A stretch of DNA of 64,000 nucleotides from Calliopsis andreniformis (Eukaryota; Arthropoda; Insecta; Hymenoptera; Andrenidae): contig NW_027480440.1 of the NCBI RefSeq assembly GCF_051401765.1, forward strand, positions 4,278,001-4,342,000. The letters run 5' to 3'. Every line of letters begins with the position of its first letter. Within the stretch, counting starts at the first letter, position 1. A program made the position numbers and the translations under genes. The notes under the pieces were generated by a model. The model saw only the letters and a program-made list of their open reading frames with translations. It did not search any database and was not told the DNA's origin. Below, piece by piece: positions 50,391-63,700 of the stretch.

Positions 50391-53356
50391 CCTCAATTTT
50401 CAATCATTAATAATCAATCTTCAATCCTCAATCCTCGATCCTCAATGTTCAGTCCTCAATACCGAATCCTCAATCTTCAATCCCCAATCCTCAATCTTCA
50501 ATCCTCAATCTTAATCACCAATCCTCAATACTCAATCCTCAATCCTCAATCCTCAATCCTCAATCCTCAGTCATCAATCCTCAATCCTCAATTCTCAAAC
50601 CTCCATCCTCAATCCTCAATACTCAATCTTCAATCCTCAATCCTCAGTCCTCAATCTTCAATCACCAATGCTCAATCCTCAATCCTCAATCCTCAGTCCT
50701 CAATCCTCAATCCTCAATCCTCAAACCTCAATCCTCAATCCTCAAACCTCAATCCTCAATATTCAATCCTCAATACTCAATCTTCAATCCTCAATCCTCA
50801 ATCCTCAATCCTCAATCCTCAATCCTCAATCCCCAATCTTCAATCCTCAATACTCAATCTGCAATCCTCAATCCTCAGTCCTCACTACTCAATCCTCATT
50901 CTTCAATCCTCAATACCGAATCCTCAATCTTCAATTCTCAATCCTCAATACTCAATTCTCAATCCTCAATTTTCAATCATTAATAATCAATCTTCAATCC
51001 TCAATCCTCGATCCTCAATCCCCAACCCTCAATCCTCAATGTTCAGTCCTCAATACCGAATCCTCAATCTTCAATCCTCAATCCTCAATCTTCAATCCTC
51101 AATCTTAATCACCAATCCTCAATACTCAATCTTCAATCCTTAATCCTCAATCCTCAATCCTCAATCCTCAATCTTCAATTCTCAATCCTCAGTCCTCAAA
51201 CCACAGTCCTCAATCATCAATCCTCAATCCTCAATCCTCAATCCTCAATCCTCAATACTCAGTCCTCAAACCTCAATCCTCAATACTCAATCTTCAATCC
51301 TCAATCTTCAGTCCTCAATCCTCAATCCTCAATCCCCAATCCTCAATCCTCAGTCCTCAATCTTCAATCACCAATGCTCAATCCTCAATCCTCAATCCTC
51401 AGTCCTCAATACTCAATCCTCAATCCTCAATCCTCAAACCTCAATCCTCAATCCTCAAACCTCAATCCTCAATCTTCAATCCGCAATACTCAATCTTCAA
51501 TCCTCAATCCTCAATCCTCAATCCTCAATCCTCAATCCTCAATCACCAATCTTCAATCCTCAATACTCAATCTGCAATCCTCAATTATCAGTCCTCACTA
51601 CTCAATCCTCATTCTTCAATCCTCAATACCGAATCCTCAATCTTCAATCCTCAATCCTCAGTCCTCAATCCTCAATCCTCAATCCTCAATCCTCAATCCT
51701 CAGTCCTCAAACCACAGTCCTCAATCATCAATCCTCAGTTCTCAACCCTTAATCCTCAATCTTCAATCCTCAATCTTCAATACTCAACATTCAATCCTCA
51801 ATCCTCAATCCCCAATATTCAATGCGCAATCCTCAATTATCAAACCACAATCCTCAACCCGCAGTCCTCAATCCTCAATCCCCAATCCTCAATCCTCAAT
51901 CCTCAATTCTCAAACCTCAATCCTCAATCCTCAATACTCAATCTTCAATCCTCAATCCTCTGTCCTCAATCTTCAATCCTCAATGCTCAATCCTCAATCC
52001 TCAATCCTCAATCTTCAATTCTCAATACTCAATCTTCAATCCTCAATCCTCAATCCTCAATCCTCAATCCTCGATCTTCAATCCTCAATACTCAATCTTC
52101 AATCCTCAATCCTCAATCCTCTATCCTCAATCGTCAGTCTTCAATCCTCAGTGCTCAACCTTTAATCCTCAGTCCTCAACCCTCATTCTTCAATCCTCAA
52201 TACCCAATCCTCAATCTTCAATCCTCAATCCTCAATCCTCAATTCTCAATCCTCAATCCTCAGTCCTCAGCCCTCAAACCTCAATCCTCAACCCTCAGCC
52301 CTCATCCTCAATCCTCAATCCTCAATCCTCAATCCTCAAACTTCAATCCTCAACACTCAATATTCAATCCTCAATCCTCAGTCCTCAATCTTCAATCCTC
52401 AATGCTCAATCCTCAATCCTCAATCCTCAATACTTAATCGTCAATCCTCAATCCTTATCCTTCAATCCTCAATACCCAATCCTCAATCTTCAATCCTGAA
52501 TCCTCAACCTTCATTTCTCAATCCTCGATCCTCAGTCCTCAGACCTCAAACCTCAATCCTCTACTCTCATCCCTCATCCTCAATCCTCAATCGACAATCC
52601 GCAATCCTCATCCTTCAATCCTCAATACCCAATCCTCAATCTTCAATCCTCAATCCTCAATCCTCATTTCTCAATCCTCGATCCTCAATCCTCTATCCTC
52701 AGTCCTCAAACCACAGTCCTCAATCATCAATCCTCAATCCTCAATCCTCAATCCTCAATCCTCAGTCCTCAAACCTCAATCCTGAATCCTCAATCCTGAA
52801 TCCTCAATCTTCAGCCCTCAGTCCTCTACAATCAGTTGTCAATCCTCAATCCTCAATAGAATATCATCAATTCACAGTTTTCATTACTAAATACTCAATC
52901 TACAATCTTCAAATCTCTATCCACAAACGTCAATCCTCATCACTCAACCCTCAACACTCAGTCCCCAATCCTCAATATTCTATCCTCAATCCTCAATCCT
53001 CAATCCACAATCCTCAGCATTCAATCCTCAATACTCAATCTTCCATGCTCATTCCACAATCCTCAATGCTCAATTCTCGATCCTCAATCGTCAACCTTCA
53101 TTCCTCAATACTCAATCTTCAATCCTCAATCCTCAATCCTCATCCTTCAATCCTCAATACCCAATCCTCAATCTTCAATCCTCAACCCTCAATCCTCAAT
53201 CCTGAATCCTCAATCCTGAATACTCAATCTTCAGCCCTCAGTCCTCTACAATCAGTTGTCAATCCTCAATCCTCAATCCTCAATCCTCAATCCTCAATCT
53301 TCAATCCTCAATACTCAATCTTCAATCCTCAATCCTCAGTCCTCAATCTTCAATCC
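50087..53356. repeat. 10,644-base-offset duplication, first copy
   Basis: This segment matches 60731-64000 at a constant offset of 10,644. It shares the rare CCGCAATAC variant (near 51481 and 62125) that the related copy near 44.26 kb lacks, so the last copy derives from this one and not from 43-45 kb. I saw few differences, for example A at 51411 against C at 62055. Confidence 0.88.
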
Positions 53357-53805
53357 TCAATGCTCAATTCTCAATCCTCAATCCTCAGTCCTCAATTGTC
53401 AATCCTCAATTCTCAAACCTCCATCCTCAATCCTCAATACTCAATCTTCAATACTCAATCCTCAGTCCTCTATCTTCAATCGTCAATGCTCAATCCTCAA
53501 TCCTCTATCCTCAGTCCTCAATCCTCAATCCTCAATCCTCAAACCTCAATCCTCAATCCTCAAACCTCAATCCTCAAACCTCAAACCTCAATCTTCAATC
53601 CTCAATACTCAATCATCAATCCTCAATCCTCAATCCTCAATCCTCAATCCTCAATCCTCAATCCCCAATCTTCAATCCTCAATACTCAATCTGCAATCCT
53701 CAATCCTCAGTCCTCACTACTCAATCCTCATTCTTCAATCCTCAATACCGAATCCTCAATCTTCAATCCTCAATCCTCAATCCTCAATCCTCAATCCTCA
53801 ATTTT
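52793..53805. repeat. 3,482/3,412-base repeat, second unit
   Basis: This is the partner of 49311-50390, with module A at 52859. It lacks the 70-base local expansion and carries a CTCAATT-GTCAATC variant near 53395 that I did not see in the first unit. Confidence 0.83.
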
Positions 53806-56800
53806 CAATCATTAATAATCAATCTTCACTCCTCAATCCTCGATCCTCAATCCCCAACCCTCAATCCTCAATGTTCAGTCCTCAATACCGAATCCTCAAT
53901 CTTCAATCCTCAATCCTCAACCTTCAATCGTCAATCTTAATCACCAATCCTCAATACTCAATCCTCAATCCTCAATCCTCAATCCTCAATCCCCAATCTT
54001 CAATCCTCAATACTCAATCTGCAATCCTCAATCCTCAGTCCTCACTACTCAATCCTCATTCTTCAATCCTCAATACCCAATCGTCAATCTTCAATCCTCA
54101 ATCCTCAATCCTCATTTCTCAATCCTCGATCCTCAGTCCTCAGACCTCAAACCTCAATCCTCTACTCTCATCCCTCATCCTCAATCCTCAATCGACAATC
54201 CGCAATCCTCAATCTTCAATCCTCAATCCTCAATCCTCAATCCTCAATCCTCAGTCCTCAAACCTCAGTCCTGAATCCTCGATCCTGAATCCTCAATCTT
54301 CAGCCCTCAGTCCTCTACAATCAGTTGTCAATCCTCATTCTTCAATAGAATATCATCAATTCACAGTTTTCATTACTAAATACTCAATCTGCAATCTTCA
54401 AATCTCTATCCACAAACATCAATTCTCATCACTCAGCCCTCATCACTCAGTCCCATATCCTCAATATTCAATCCTCAATCCTCAATCCTCAATCCACAAT
54501 CCTCAGCCTTCAATCCTCAATACTCAATCTTCAATGCTCATTCCCAATCCTCCATCCTCAATTCTCGATCCTCAATCGTCAACCTTCATTCCTCAATTCT
54601 CAATCTTCAATCCTCAGTCCTCAACCCTCATTCTTCAATCCTCAATACCCAATCCTCAATCTTCAATCCTCAATCCTCAATCCTCAATTCTCAATCCTCA
54701 ATCCTCAGTCCTCAGCCCTCAAACCTCAATCCTCAACCCTCAGCCCTCATCCTCAATCCTCAATCCTCAATCCTCGGTCCTCAATCTTCAATCCTCAATG
54801 CTCAATCCTCAATCTTCAATCCTCAATACTCAATCATCAATCCTCAATCCTCAATCCTCAATCCTCAATCCTCAATCCTCAATCCCCAATCTTCAATCCT
54901 CAATACTCAATCTGCAATCCTCAATCCTCAGTCCTCACTACTCAATCCTCATTCTTCAATCCTCAATACCGAATCCTCAATCTTCAATCCTCAATCCTCA
55001 ATCCTCAATCCTCAATCCTCAATTTTCAATCATTAATAATCAATCTTCAATCCTCAATCCTCGATCCTCAATCCCCAACCCTCAATCCTCAATGTTCAGT
55101 CCTCAATACCGAATCCTCAATCTTCAATCCTCAATCCTCAATCTTCAATCCTCAATCTTAATCACCAATCCTCAATACTCAATCCTCAATCCTCAATCCT
55201 CAATCCTCAATCTTCAATCCTCAATACTCAATCTTCAATCCTCAATCCTCAGTCCTCAATCTTCAATCCTCAATGCTCAATCCTCAATCCTCAATCCTCA
55301 GTCCTCAATCCTCAATCCTCAATTCTCAAACCTCCATCCTCAATCCTCAATACTCAATCTTCAATCCTCAATCCTCAGTCCTCAATCTTCAATCACCAAT
55401 GCTCAATCCTCAATCCTCAATCCTCAGTCCTCAATCCTCAATCCTCAATCCTCAAACCTCAATCCTCAATCCTCAAACCTCAATCCTCAATCTTCAATCC
55501 TCAATACTCAATCTTCAATCCTCAATCCTCAATTATCAATCCCCAATCCTCAATCCTCAATCCTCAATCCTCAATCCTCAATCCTCAATCCTCAATCTGC
55601 AATCCTCAATCCTGAAACCTCGATCCTCAATCCTCCATCATCAATAAAATATCCCCAATTCTCAGTTTTCAATACTCAATCAGCAACCTTCATACCTCAA
55701 TCTACAAACAACAATTCTGGACCCACAATCCTCAACCCTCAGTCCTCAATCTTCAATCCTCAGTCCTCAATCCCCAGTCCTCAAACCTCTGTCCTCAATC
55801 ATCAAACCATAATCCTCAATCCTCAATCGTCAATCCTCAAACCTCAACCATTAATCCTCAATCCTGAGTCCTAATTACTCAATCCTCAATCTTCAATAGA
55901 ATATCGTCAATTCTCAGTCATCTATACTGAATCCTCAATCTTCAATCTTCAACTCTCAAACCCCAAATCTCATTCCTCAATTTTCAGTCCTCAATCCTCA
56001 ATATTCAATCCTCAATCCTCAATCCTCAATCCTCAATCCTCAATACTCAATCTGCAACCCTCAATCCTCAGTCCTCACTACTCAATCCTCATTCTTCAAT
56101 CCTCAATACCGAATCCTAAATCTTCAATCCTCAATCCTCAATCCTCAATCCTCAATCCTCAATTTTCAATCATTAATAATCAATCATCAATCCTCAATCC
56201 TCGATCCTCAATCCCCGACCCTCAATCCTCAATGTTCAGTCCTCAATACCGAATCCTCAATCTTCAATCCTCAATCCTCAATCTTCAATCCTCAATCTTA
56301 ATCACCAATCCTCAATACTCAATCTTCAATCCTCAATCCCCAATCCTCAATCCTCAATCCTCAATCTTCAATTCTCAATCCTCAGTCCTCAAACCTCAAT
56401 CCTCAATACTCAATCTTCAATCCTCAATCCTCAGTCCTCAATCATCAATCCTCAATCCACAATCCTCAATCCTCAGTCCTCAAACCACAGTCCTCAATCA
56501 TCAATCCTCAGTTCTCAACCCTTAATCCTCAATCTTCAATCCTCAATCTTCAAAACTCAACATTCAATCCTCAATCCTCAATCCCCAACATTCAATGCAC
56601 AATCCTCAACTATCAAACCACAATCCTCAACCCGCAGTCCTCAATCCTCAATCCCCAATCCTCAATCCTCAATCCTCAATTCTCAAACCTCAATCCTCAA
56701 ACCTTAATACTCAATCTTCAATCCTCAATCCTCAGTCCTCAATCCTCAATTCTCAATCCTCAGTCCTCAATCCTCAGTCCTCAAACCACAGTGCTCAATA

Positions 56801-56849
56801 ATCAATCCTCAATCCTCAATCCTCAATACTCAATCCTCAGTCCTCAAAC
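53806..56849. repeat. Right-array block with modules A, D and E
   Basis: This is heptamer satellite with module A at 54348, module D at 55647 and the only module E at 55899 (GAATATC then GTCAATT and CTCAGTC). It also has recurring ATTAATA-ATCAATC blocks near 53812, 55031 and 56175. Module D is otherwise found only in the left array (23929, 25187, 32138), so this is the clearest link between the two halves. The longest open frame of the window (53256-55874) runs across it and is a by-product of the heptamer, not a gene call. Confidence 0.8.
55899..55975. repeat. Module E, a single divergent marker copy
   Basis: It starts with GAATATC, then GTCAATT, CTCAGTC, ATCTATA and CTGAATC. It resembles module A and module D in its first three units and then departs. 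I found only one copy, 252 bases (36 heptamers) after the start of module D at 55647. Confidence 0.75.
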
Positions 56850-58070
56850 CTCAATCCTGAATCCTCAATCCTGAATCCTCAATCTTCAGCCCTCAGTCCT
56901 CTACAATCTGTTGCCAATCCTCAATCCTCAATAGAATATCATCAATTCACAGTTTTCATTACTAAATACTCAATCTGCAATCTTCAAATCTCTATCCACA
57001 AACATCAATTCTCATCACTCAACCCTCAACACTCAGTCCCCAATCCTCAATATTCTATCCTCAATCCTCAATCCTCAATCCACAATCCTCAGCATTCAAT
57101 CCTCAATACTCAATCTTCCATGCTCATTCCACAATCCTCAATGCTCAATTCTCGATCCTCAATCGTCAACCTTCATTCCTCAATACTCAATCTTCAATCC
57201 TCAATCCTCAATCCTCATCCTTCAATCCTCAATACCCAATCCTCAATCTTCAATCCTCAATCCTCAATCCTCAATTCTCAATCCTCTCTCCTCAATTCTC
57301 AATTCTCAATCCTCAGTCCTCAGCCCTCAAACTTCAATCCTCAACCCTCAGCCCTCATCCTCAATCCTCAATCCTCAATCCTCAATCCTCAATCCTCAAT
57401 CCTCAACCTTCAATCCTCAATACTCAATCTTCAATCCTCAATCCTCAGTCCTCAATCTTCAATCCTCAATGCTCAATCCTCAATCCTCAATCCTCAGTCC
57501 TCAATCCTCAATCTTCAATTCTCAAACCTCCATCCTCAATCCTCAATACTCAATCTTCAATCCTCAATCCTCAGTCTTCAATCTTCAATCATCAATGCTC
57601 AATCCTCAATCCTCAACCCTCAGTCCTCAATCCTCAATCCTCAATCCTCAAACCTCAATCCTCAATCCTCAAACCTCAATCCTCAATCTTCAATCCTCAA
57701 TCCTCAGTCCTCAAACCTCAGTCCTGAATCCTCAATCCTGAATCCTCAATCTTCAGCCCTCAGTCCTCTACAATCAGTTGTCAATCCTCATTCCTCTATA
57801 GAATATCATCAATTCACAGTTTTCATTACTAAATACTCAATCTGCAATCTTCAAATCTCTATCCACAAACATCCATTCTCATCACTCAGCCCTCATCACT
57901 CTATCCCCAATCCTCAATATTCAATCCTCAATCCTCAATCCTCAATCCACAATCCTCAGCCTTCAATCCTCAATACTCAATCTTCAATGCTCATTCCCAA
58001 TCCTCCATCCTCAATTCTCGATCCTCAATCGTCAACCTTCATTCCTCAATTCTCAATCTTCAATCCTCAG
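56850..58070. repeat. 2,634/2,641-base repeat, first unit
   Basis: This segment matches 59484-60711. The offset is 2,634 at module A (56934 to 59568) and 2,641 from 57469 on, a change of one heptamer. Both units carry the unusual CAATCTGTTG form of the module A leader (elsewhere CAATCAGTTG). A second module A at 57801 pairs with 60442, and both have CTCTATA in front of GAATATC. Confidence 0.87.
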
Positions 58071-59483
58071 TCCTCAACCCTCATTCTTCAATCCTCAACA
58101 CCCAATCCTCAATCTTCAATCCTCAATCCTCAATCCTCAATTCTCAATCCTCAATCCTCAATCCTCAATCCTCAATTCTCAATCCTCAATCCTCAGTTCT
58201 CAACCCTTAATCCTCAATCTTCAATCCTCAATCTTCAATACTCAACATTCAATCCTCAATCCTCAATCCCCAATATTCAATGCGCAATCCTCAATTATCA
58301 AACCACAATCCTCAACCCGCAGTCCTCAATCCTCGATCCCCAATCCTCAATCCTCAATCCTAAATTCTCAAACCTCAATCCTCAATCCTCAATACTCAAT
58401 CTTCAATCCTCAATCCTCAGTCCTCAATCCTCAATCCTCAATCCTCAATCATCAATCCTCAGTCCTCAATCCTCAATCCTCAATTCTCAAACCTCAATCC
58501 TCAATCCTCAATACTCAACCTTCAATCCTCAATCCTCAGTCCTCAGCCTTCAATCCTCAATGCTCAATCCTCAATCCTCAATCCTCAGTCCTCAATCCTC
58601 AATCCTCAATCCTCAAACCTCGATCCTCAATCCTCAAACCTCAATCCTCACTACTCAATCCTCATTCTTCAATCCTCAATACCGAATCCTCAATCTTCAA
58701 TCCTCAATCCTCAATCCTCAATTCTCAATCCTCAATTTTCAATCATTAATAATCAATCTTCAATCCTCAATCCTCGATCCTCAATCCCCAACCCTCAATC
58801 CTCAATGTTCAGTCCTCAATACCGAATCCTCAATCTTCAATCCTCAATCCTCAATCTTCAATCCTCAATCTTAATCACCAATCCTCAATACTCAATCTTC
58901 AATCCTCAATCCTCAATCCTCAATCCTCAATCCTCAATCTTCAGTTCTCAATCCTCAGTCCTCAAACCACAGTCCTCAATCATCAATCCTCAATCCTCAA
59001 TCCTCAATCCTCAATCCTCAATACTCAGTCCTCAAACCTCAATCCTCAATACTCAATCTTCAATCCTCAATCCTCAGTCCTCAATCCTCAATCCTCAATC
59101 CTCAATCCTCAATCCTCAGTCCTCAAACCACAGTCCTCAATCATCAATCCTCAGTTCTCAACACTTAATCCTCAATCTTCAATCCTCAATCTTCAATACA
59201 CAACATTCAATCCTCAATCCTCAACCCCAATATTCAATGCGCAATCCTCAATTATCAAACCACAATCCTCAACCCGCAGTCCTCAATCCTCAATCCCCAA
59301 TCCTCAATCCTCAATCCTCAATTCTCAAACCTCAATCCTCAATCCTCAATACTCAATCTTCAATCCTCAATCCTCAATCCACAATCCTCAGCCTTCAATC
59401 CTCAATACTCAATCTTCAATGCTCATTCCCAATCCACAATCCTCAATTCTCGATCCTCAATCGTCAACCATCATTCCTCAATT
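58071..59483. repeat. Right-array block between the 2.6 kb units
   Basis: This is heptamer satellite only. It contains the CAATGCGCAATCC block twice (near 58279 and 59236), the ATTAATA-ATCAATC block near 58745 and the ATGTTCAGTCC string at 58805. The order resembles 43.8-44.7 kb and 51.0-51.9 kb. No module A is present. Confidence 0.75.
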
Positions 59484-60711
59484 CTCAATCCTGAATCCTC
59501 AATCCTGAATCCTCAATCTTCAGCCCTCAGTCCTCTACAATCTGTTGTCAATCCTCAATCCTCAATAGAATATCATCAATTCACAGTTTTCATTACTAAA
59601 TACTCAATCTGCAATCTTCAAATCTCTATCCACAAACATCAATTCTCATCACTCAACCCTCAACACTCAGTCCCCAATCCTCAATATTCTATCCTCAATC
59701 CTCAATCCTCAATCCACAATCCTCAGCATTCAATCCTCAATACTCAATCTTCCATGCTCATTCCACAATCCTCAATGCTCAATTCTCGATCCTCAATCGT
59801 CAACCTTCATTCCTCAATACTCAATCTTCAATCCTCAATCCTCAATCCTCATCCTTCAATCCTCAATACCCAATCCTCAATCTTCAATCCTCAATCCTCA
59901 ATCCTCAATTCTCAATCCTCTATCCTCAATTCTCAATTCTCAATCCTCAGTCCTCAGCCCTCAAACCTCAATCCTCAACCCTCAGCCCTCATCCTCAATC
60001 CTCAATCCTCAATCCTCAATCCTCAATCCTCAATCCTCAATCCTCAACCTTCAATCCTCAATACTCAATCTTCAATCCTCAATCCTCAGTCCTCAATCTT
60101 CAATCCTCAATGCTCAATCCTCAATCCTCAATCCTCAGTCCTCAATCCTCAATCTTCAATTCTCAAACCTCCATCCTCAATCCTCAATACTCAATCTTCA
60201 ATCCTCAATCCTCAGTCTTCAATCTTCAATCATCAATGCTCAATCCTCAATCCTCATCCCTCAGTCCTCAATCCTCAATCCTCAATCCTCAAACCTCAAT
60301 CCTCAATCCTCAAACCTCAATCCTCAATCTTCAATCCTCAATCCTCAGTCCTCAAACCTCAGTCCTGAATCCTCAATCCTGAATCCTCAATCTTCAGCCC
60401 TCAGTCCTCTACAATCAGTTGTCAATCCTCATTCCTCTATAGAATATCATCAATTCACAGTTTTCATTACTAAATACTCAATCTGCAATCTTCAAATCTC
60501 TATCCACAAACATCAATTCTCATCACTCAGCCCTCATCACTCAGTCCCCAATCCTCAATATTCAATCCTCAATCCTCAATCCTCAATCCACAATCCTCAG
60601 CCTTCAATCCTCAATACTCAATCTTCAATGCTCATTCCCAATCCACAATCCTCAATTCTCGATCCTCAATCGTCAACCTTCATTCCTCAATACTCAATCT
60701 TCAATCCTCAA
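59484..60711. repeat. 2,634/2,641-base repeat, second unit
   Basis: This is the partner of 56850-58070, with module A at 59568 and 60442. It is longer by one heptamer than the first unit in the stretch of plain CTCAATC units near 60010. Confidence 0.87.
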
Positions 60712-60730
60712 TCCTCAATCCTCATCCTTC

Positions 60731-63700
60731 AATCCTCTATCCTCAGTCCTCAATCCTCAATCCTCAATCCTCAAACCTCAATCCTCAATCCTCAAACCTC
60801 AATCCTCAAACCTCAAACCTCAATCTTCAATCCTCAATACTCAATCATCAATCCTCAATCCTCAATCCTCAATCCTCAATCCTCAATCCTCAATCCCCAA
60901 TCTTCAATCCTCAATACTCAATCTGCAATCCTCAATCCTCAGTCCTCACTACTCAATCCTCATTCTTCAATCCTCAATACCGAATCCTCAATCTTCAATC
61001 CCCAATCCTCAATCCTCAATCCTCAATCCTCAATCCTCAATTTTCAATCATTAATAATCAATCTTCAATCCTCAATCCTCGATCCTCAATGTTCAGTCCT
61101 CAATACCGAATCCTCAATCTTCAATCCCCAATCCTCAATCTTCAATCCTCAATCTTAATCACCAATCCTCAATACTCAATCCTCAATCCTCAATCCTCAA
61201 TCCTCAATCCTCAGTCATCAATCCTCAATCCTCAATTCTCAAACCTCCATCCTCAATCCTCAATACTCAATCTTCAATCCTCAATCCTCAGTCCTCAATC
61301 TTCAATCACCAATGCTCAATCCTCAATCCTCAATCCTCAGTCCTCAATCCTCAATCCTCAATCCTCAAACCTCAATCCTCAATCCTCAAACCTCAATCCT
61401 CAATCTTCAATCCTCAATACTCAATCTTCAATCCTCAATCCTCAATCCTCAATCCTCAATCCTCAATCCTCAATCCCCAATCTTCAATCCTCAATACTCA
61501 ATCTGCAATCCTCAATCCTCAGTCCTCACTACTCAATCCTCATTCTTCAATCCTCAATACCGAATCCTCAATCTTCAATTCTCAATCCTCAATACTCAAT
61601 TCTCAATCCTCAATTTTCAATCATTAATAATCAATCTTCAATCCTCAATCCTCGATCCTCAATCCCCAACCCTCAATCCTCAATGTTCAGTCCTCAATAC
61701 CGAATCCTCAATCTTCAATCCTCAATCCTCAATCTTCAATCCTCAATCTTAATCACCAATCCTCAATACTCAATCTTCAATCCTTAATCCTCAATCCTCA
61801 ATCCTCAATCCTCAATCTTCAATTCTCAATCCTCAGTCCTCAAACCACAGTCCTCAATCATCAATCCTCAATCCTCAATCCTCAATCCTCAATCCTCAAT
61901 ACTCAGTCCTCAAACCTCAATCCTCAATACTCAATCTTCAATCCTCAATCTTCAGTCCTCAATCCTCAATCCTCAATCCCCAATCCTCAATCCTCAGTCC
62001 TCAATCTTCAATCACCAATGCTCAATCCTCAATCCTCAATCCTCAGTCCTCAATCCTCAATCCTCAATCCTCAATCCTCAAACCTCAATCCTCAATCCTC
62101 AAACCTCAATCCTCAATCTTCAATCCGCAATACTCAATCTTCAATCCTCAATCCTCAATCCTCAATCCTCAATCCTCAATCCTCAATCACCAATCTTCAA
62201 TCCTCAATACTCAATCTGCAATCCTCAATTATCAGTCCTCACTACTCAATCCTCATTCTTCAATCCTCAATACCGAATCCTCAATCTTCAATCCTCAATC
62301 CTCAGTCCTCAATCCTCAATCCTCAATCCTCAATCCTCAATCCTCAGTCCTCAAACCACAGTCCTCAATCATCAATCCTCAGTTCTCAACCCTTAATCCT
62401 CAATCTTCAATCCTCAATCTTCAATACTCAACATTCAATCCTCAATCCTCAATCCCCAATATTCAATGCGCAATCCTCAATTATCAAACCACAATCCTCA
62501 ACCCGCAGTCCTCAATCCTCAATCCCCAATCCTCAATCCTCAATCCTCAATTCTCAAACCTCAATCCTCAATCCTCAATACTCAATCTTCAATCCTCAAT
62601 CCTCTGTCCTCAATCTTCAATCCTCAATGCTCAATCCTCAATCCTCAATCCTCAATCTTCAATTCTCAATACTCAATCTTCAATCCTCAATCCTCAATCC
62701 TCAATCCTCAATCCTCGATCTTCAATCCTCAATACTCAATCTTCAATCCTCAATCTTCAATCCTCTATCCTCAATCGTCAGTCTTCAATCCTCAGTGCTC
62801 AACCTTTAATCCTCAGTCCTCAACCCTCATTCTTCAATCCTCAATACCCAATCCTCAATCTTCAATCCTCAATCCTCAATCCTCAATTCTCAATCCTCAA
62901 TCCTCAGTCCTCAGCCCTCAAACCTCAATCCTCAACCCTCAGCCCTCATCCTCAATCCTCAATCCTCAATCCTCAATCCTCAAACTTCAATCCTCAACAC
63001 TCAATATTCAATCCTCAATCCTCAGTCCTCAATCTTCAATCCTCAATGCTCAATCCTCAATCCTCAATCCTCAATACTTAATCGTCAATCCTCAATCCTT
63101 ATCCTTCAATCCTCAATACCCAATCCTCAATCTTCAATCCTGAATCCTCAACCTTCATTTCTCAATCCTCGATCCTCAGTCCTCAGACCTCAAACCTCAA
63201 TCCTCTACTCTCATCCCTCATCCTCAATCCTCAATCGACAATCCGCAATCCTCATCCTTCAATCCTCAATACCCAATCCTCAATCTTCAATCCTCAATCC
63301 TCAATCCTCATTTCTCAATCCTCGATCCTCAATCCTCTATCCTCAGTCCTCAAACCACAGTCCTCAATCATCAATCCTCAATCCTCAATCCTCAATCCTC
63401 AATCCTCAGTCCTCAAACCTCAATCCTGAATCCTCAATCCTGAATCCTCAATCTTCAGCCCTCAGTCCTCTACAATCAGTTGTCAATCCTCAATCCTCAA
63501 TAGAATATCATCAATTCACAGTTTTCATTACTAAATACTCAATCTACAATCTTCAAATCTCTATCCACAAACGTCAATCCTCATCACTCAACCCTCAACA
63601 CTCAGTCCCCAATCCTCAATATTCTATCCTCAATCCTCAATCCTCAATCCACAATCCTCAGCATTCAATCCTCAATACTCAATCTTCCATGCTCATTCCA

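Larger units (their letters stand above)
48167..52961. repeat. Right-array segmental duplication, copy 2
   Basis: This is the partner of 40850-45742. Relative to that copy it lacks 161 bases (23 heptamers) near 49310 and one heptamer near 50160, and it has gained 70 bases (10 heptamers) near 49856-49995. Its part from 50087 onward is itself the close relative of the last 3.3 kb of the window. Confidence 0.87.

Noticed and set aside
53256..55874. 872-codon open reading frame rich in ILNPQSS repeats
   Set aside because: Open frames of this kind occur in all three + frames and overlap one another. They start at chance ATG variants of the heptamer and show the DNA repeat rather than protein-level constraint. 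No upstream signal or non-repeat domain is present.
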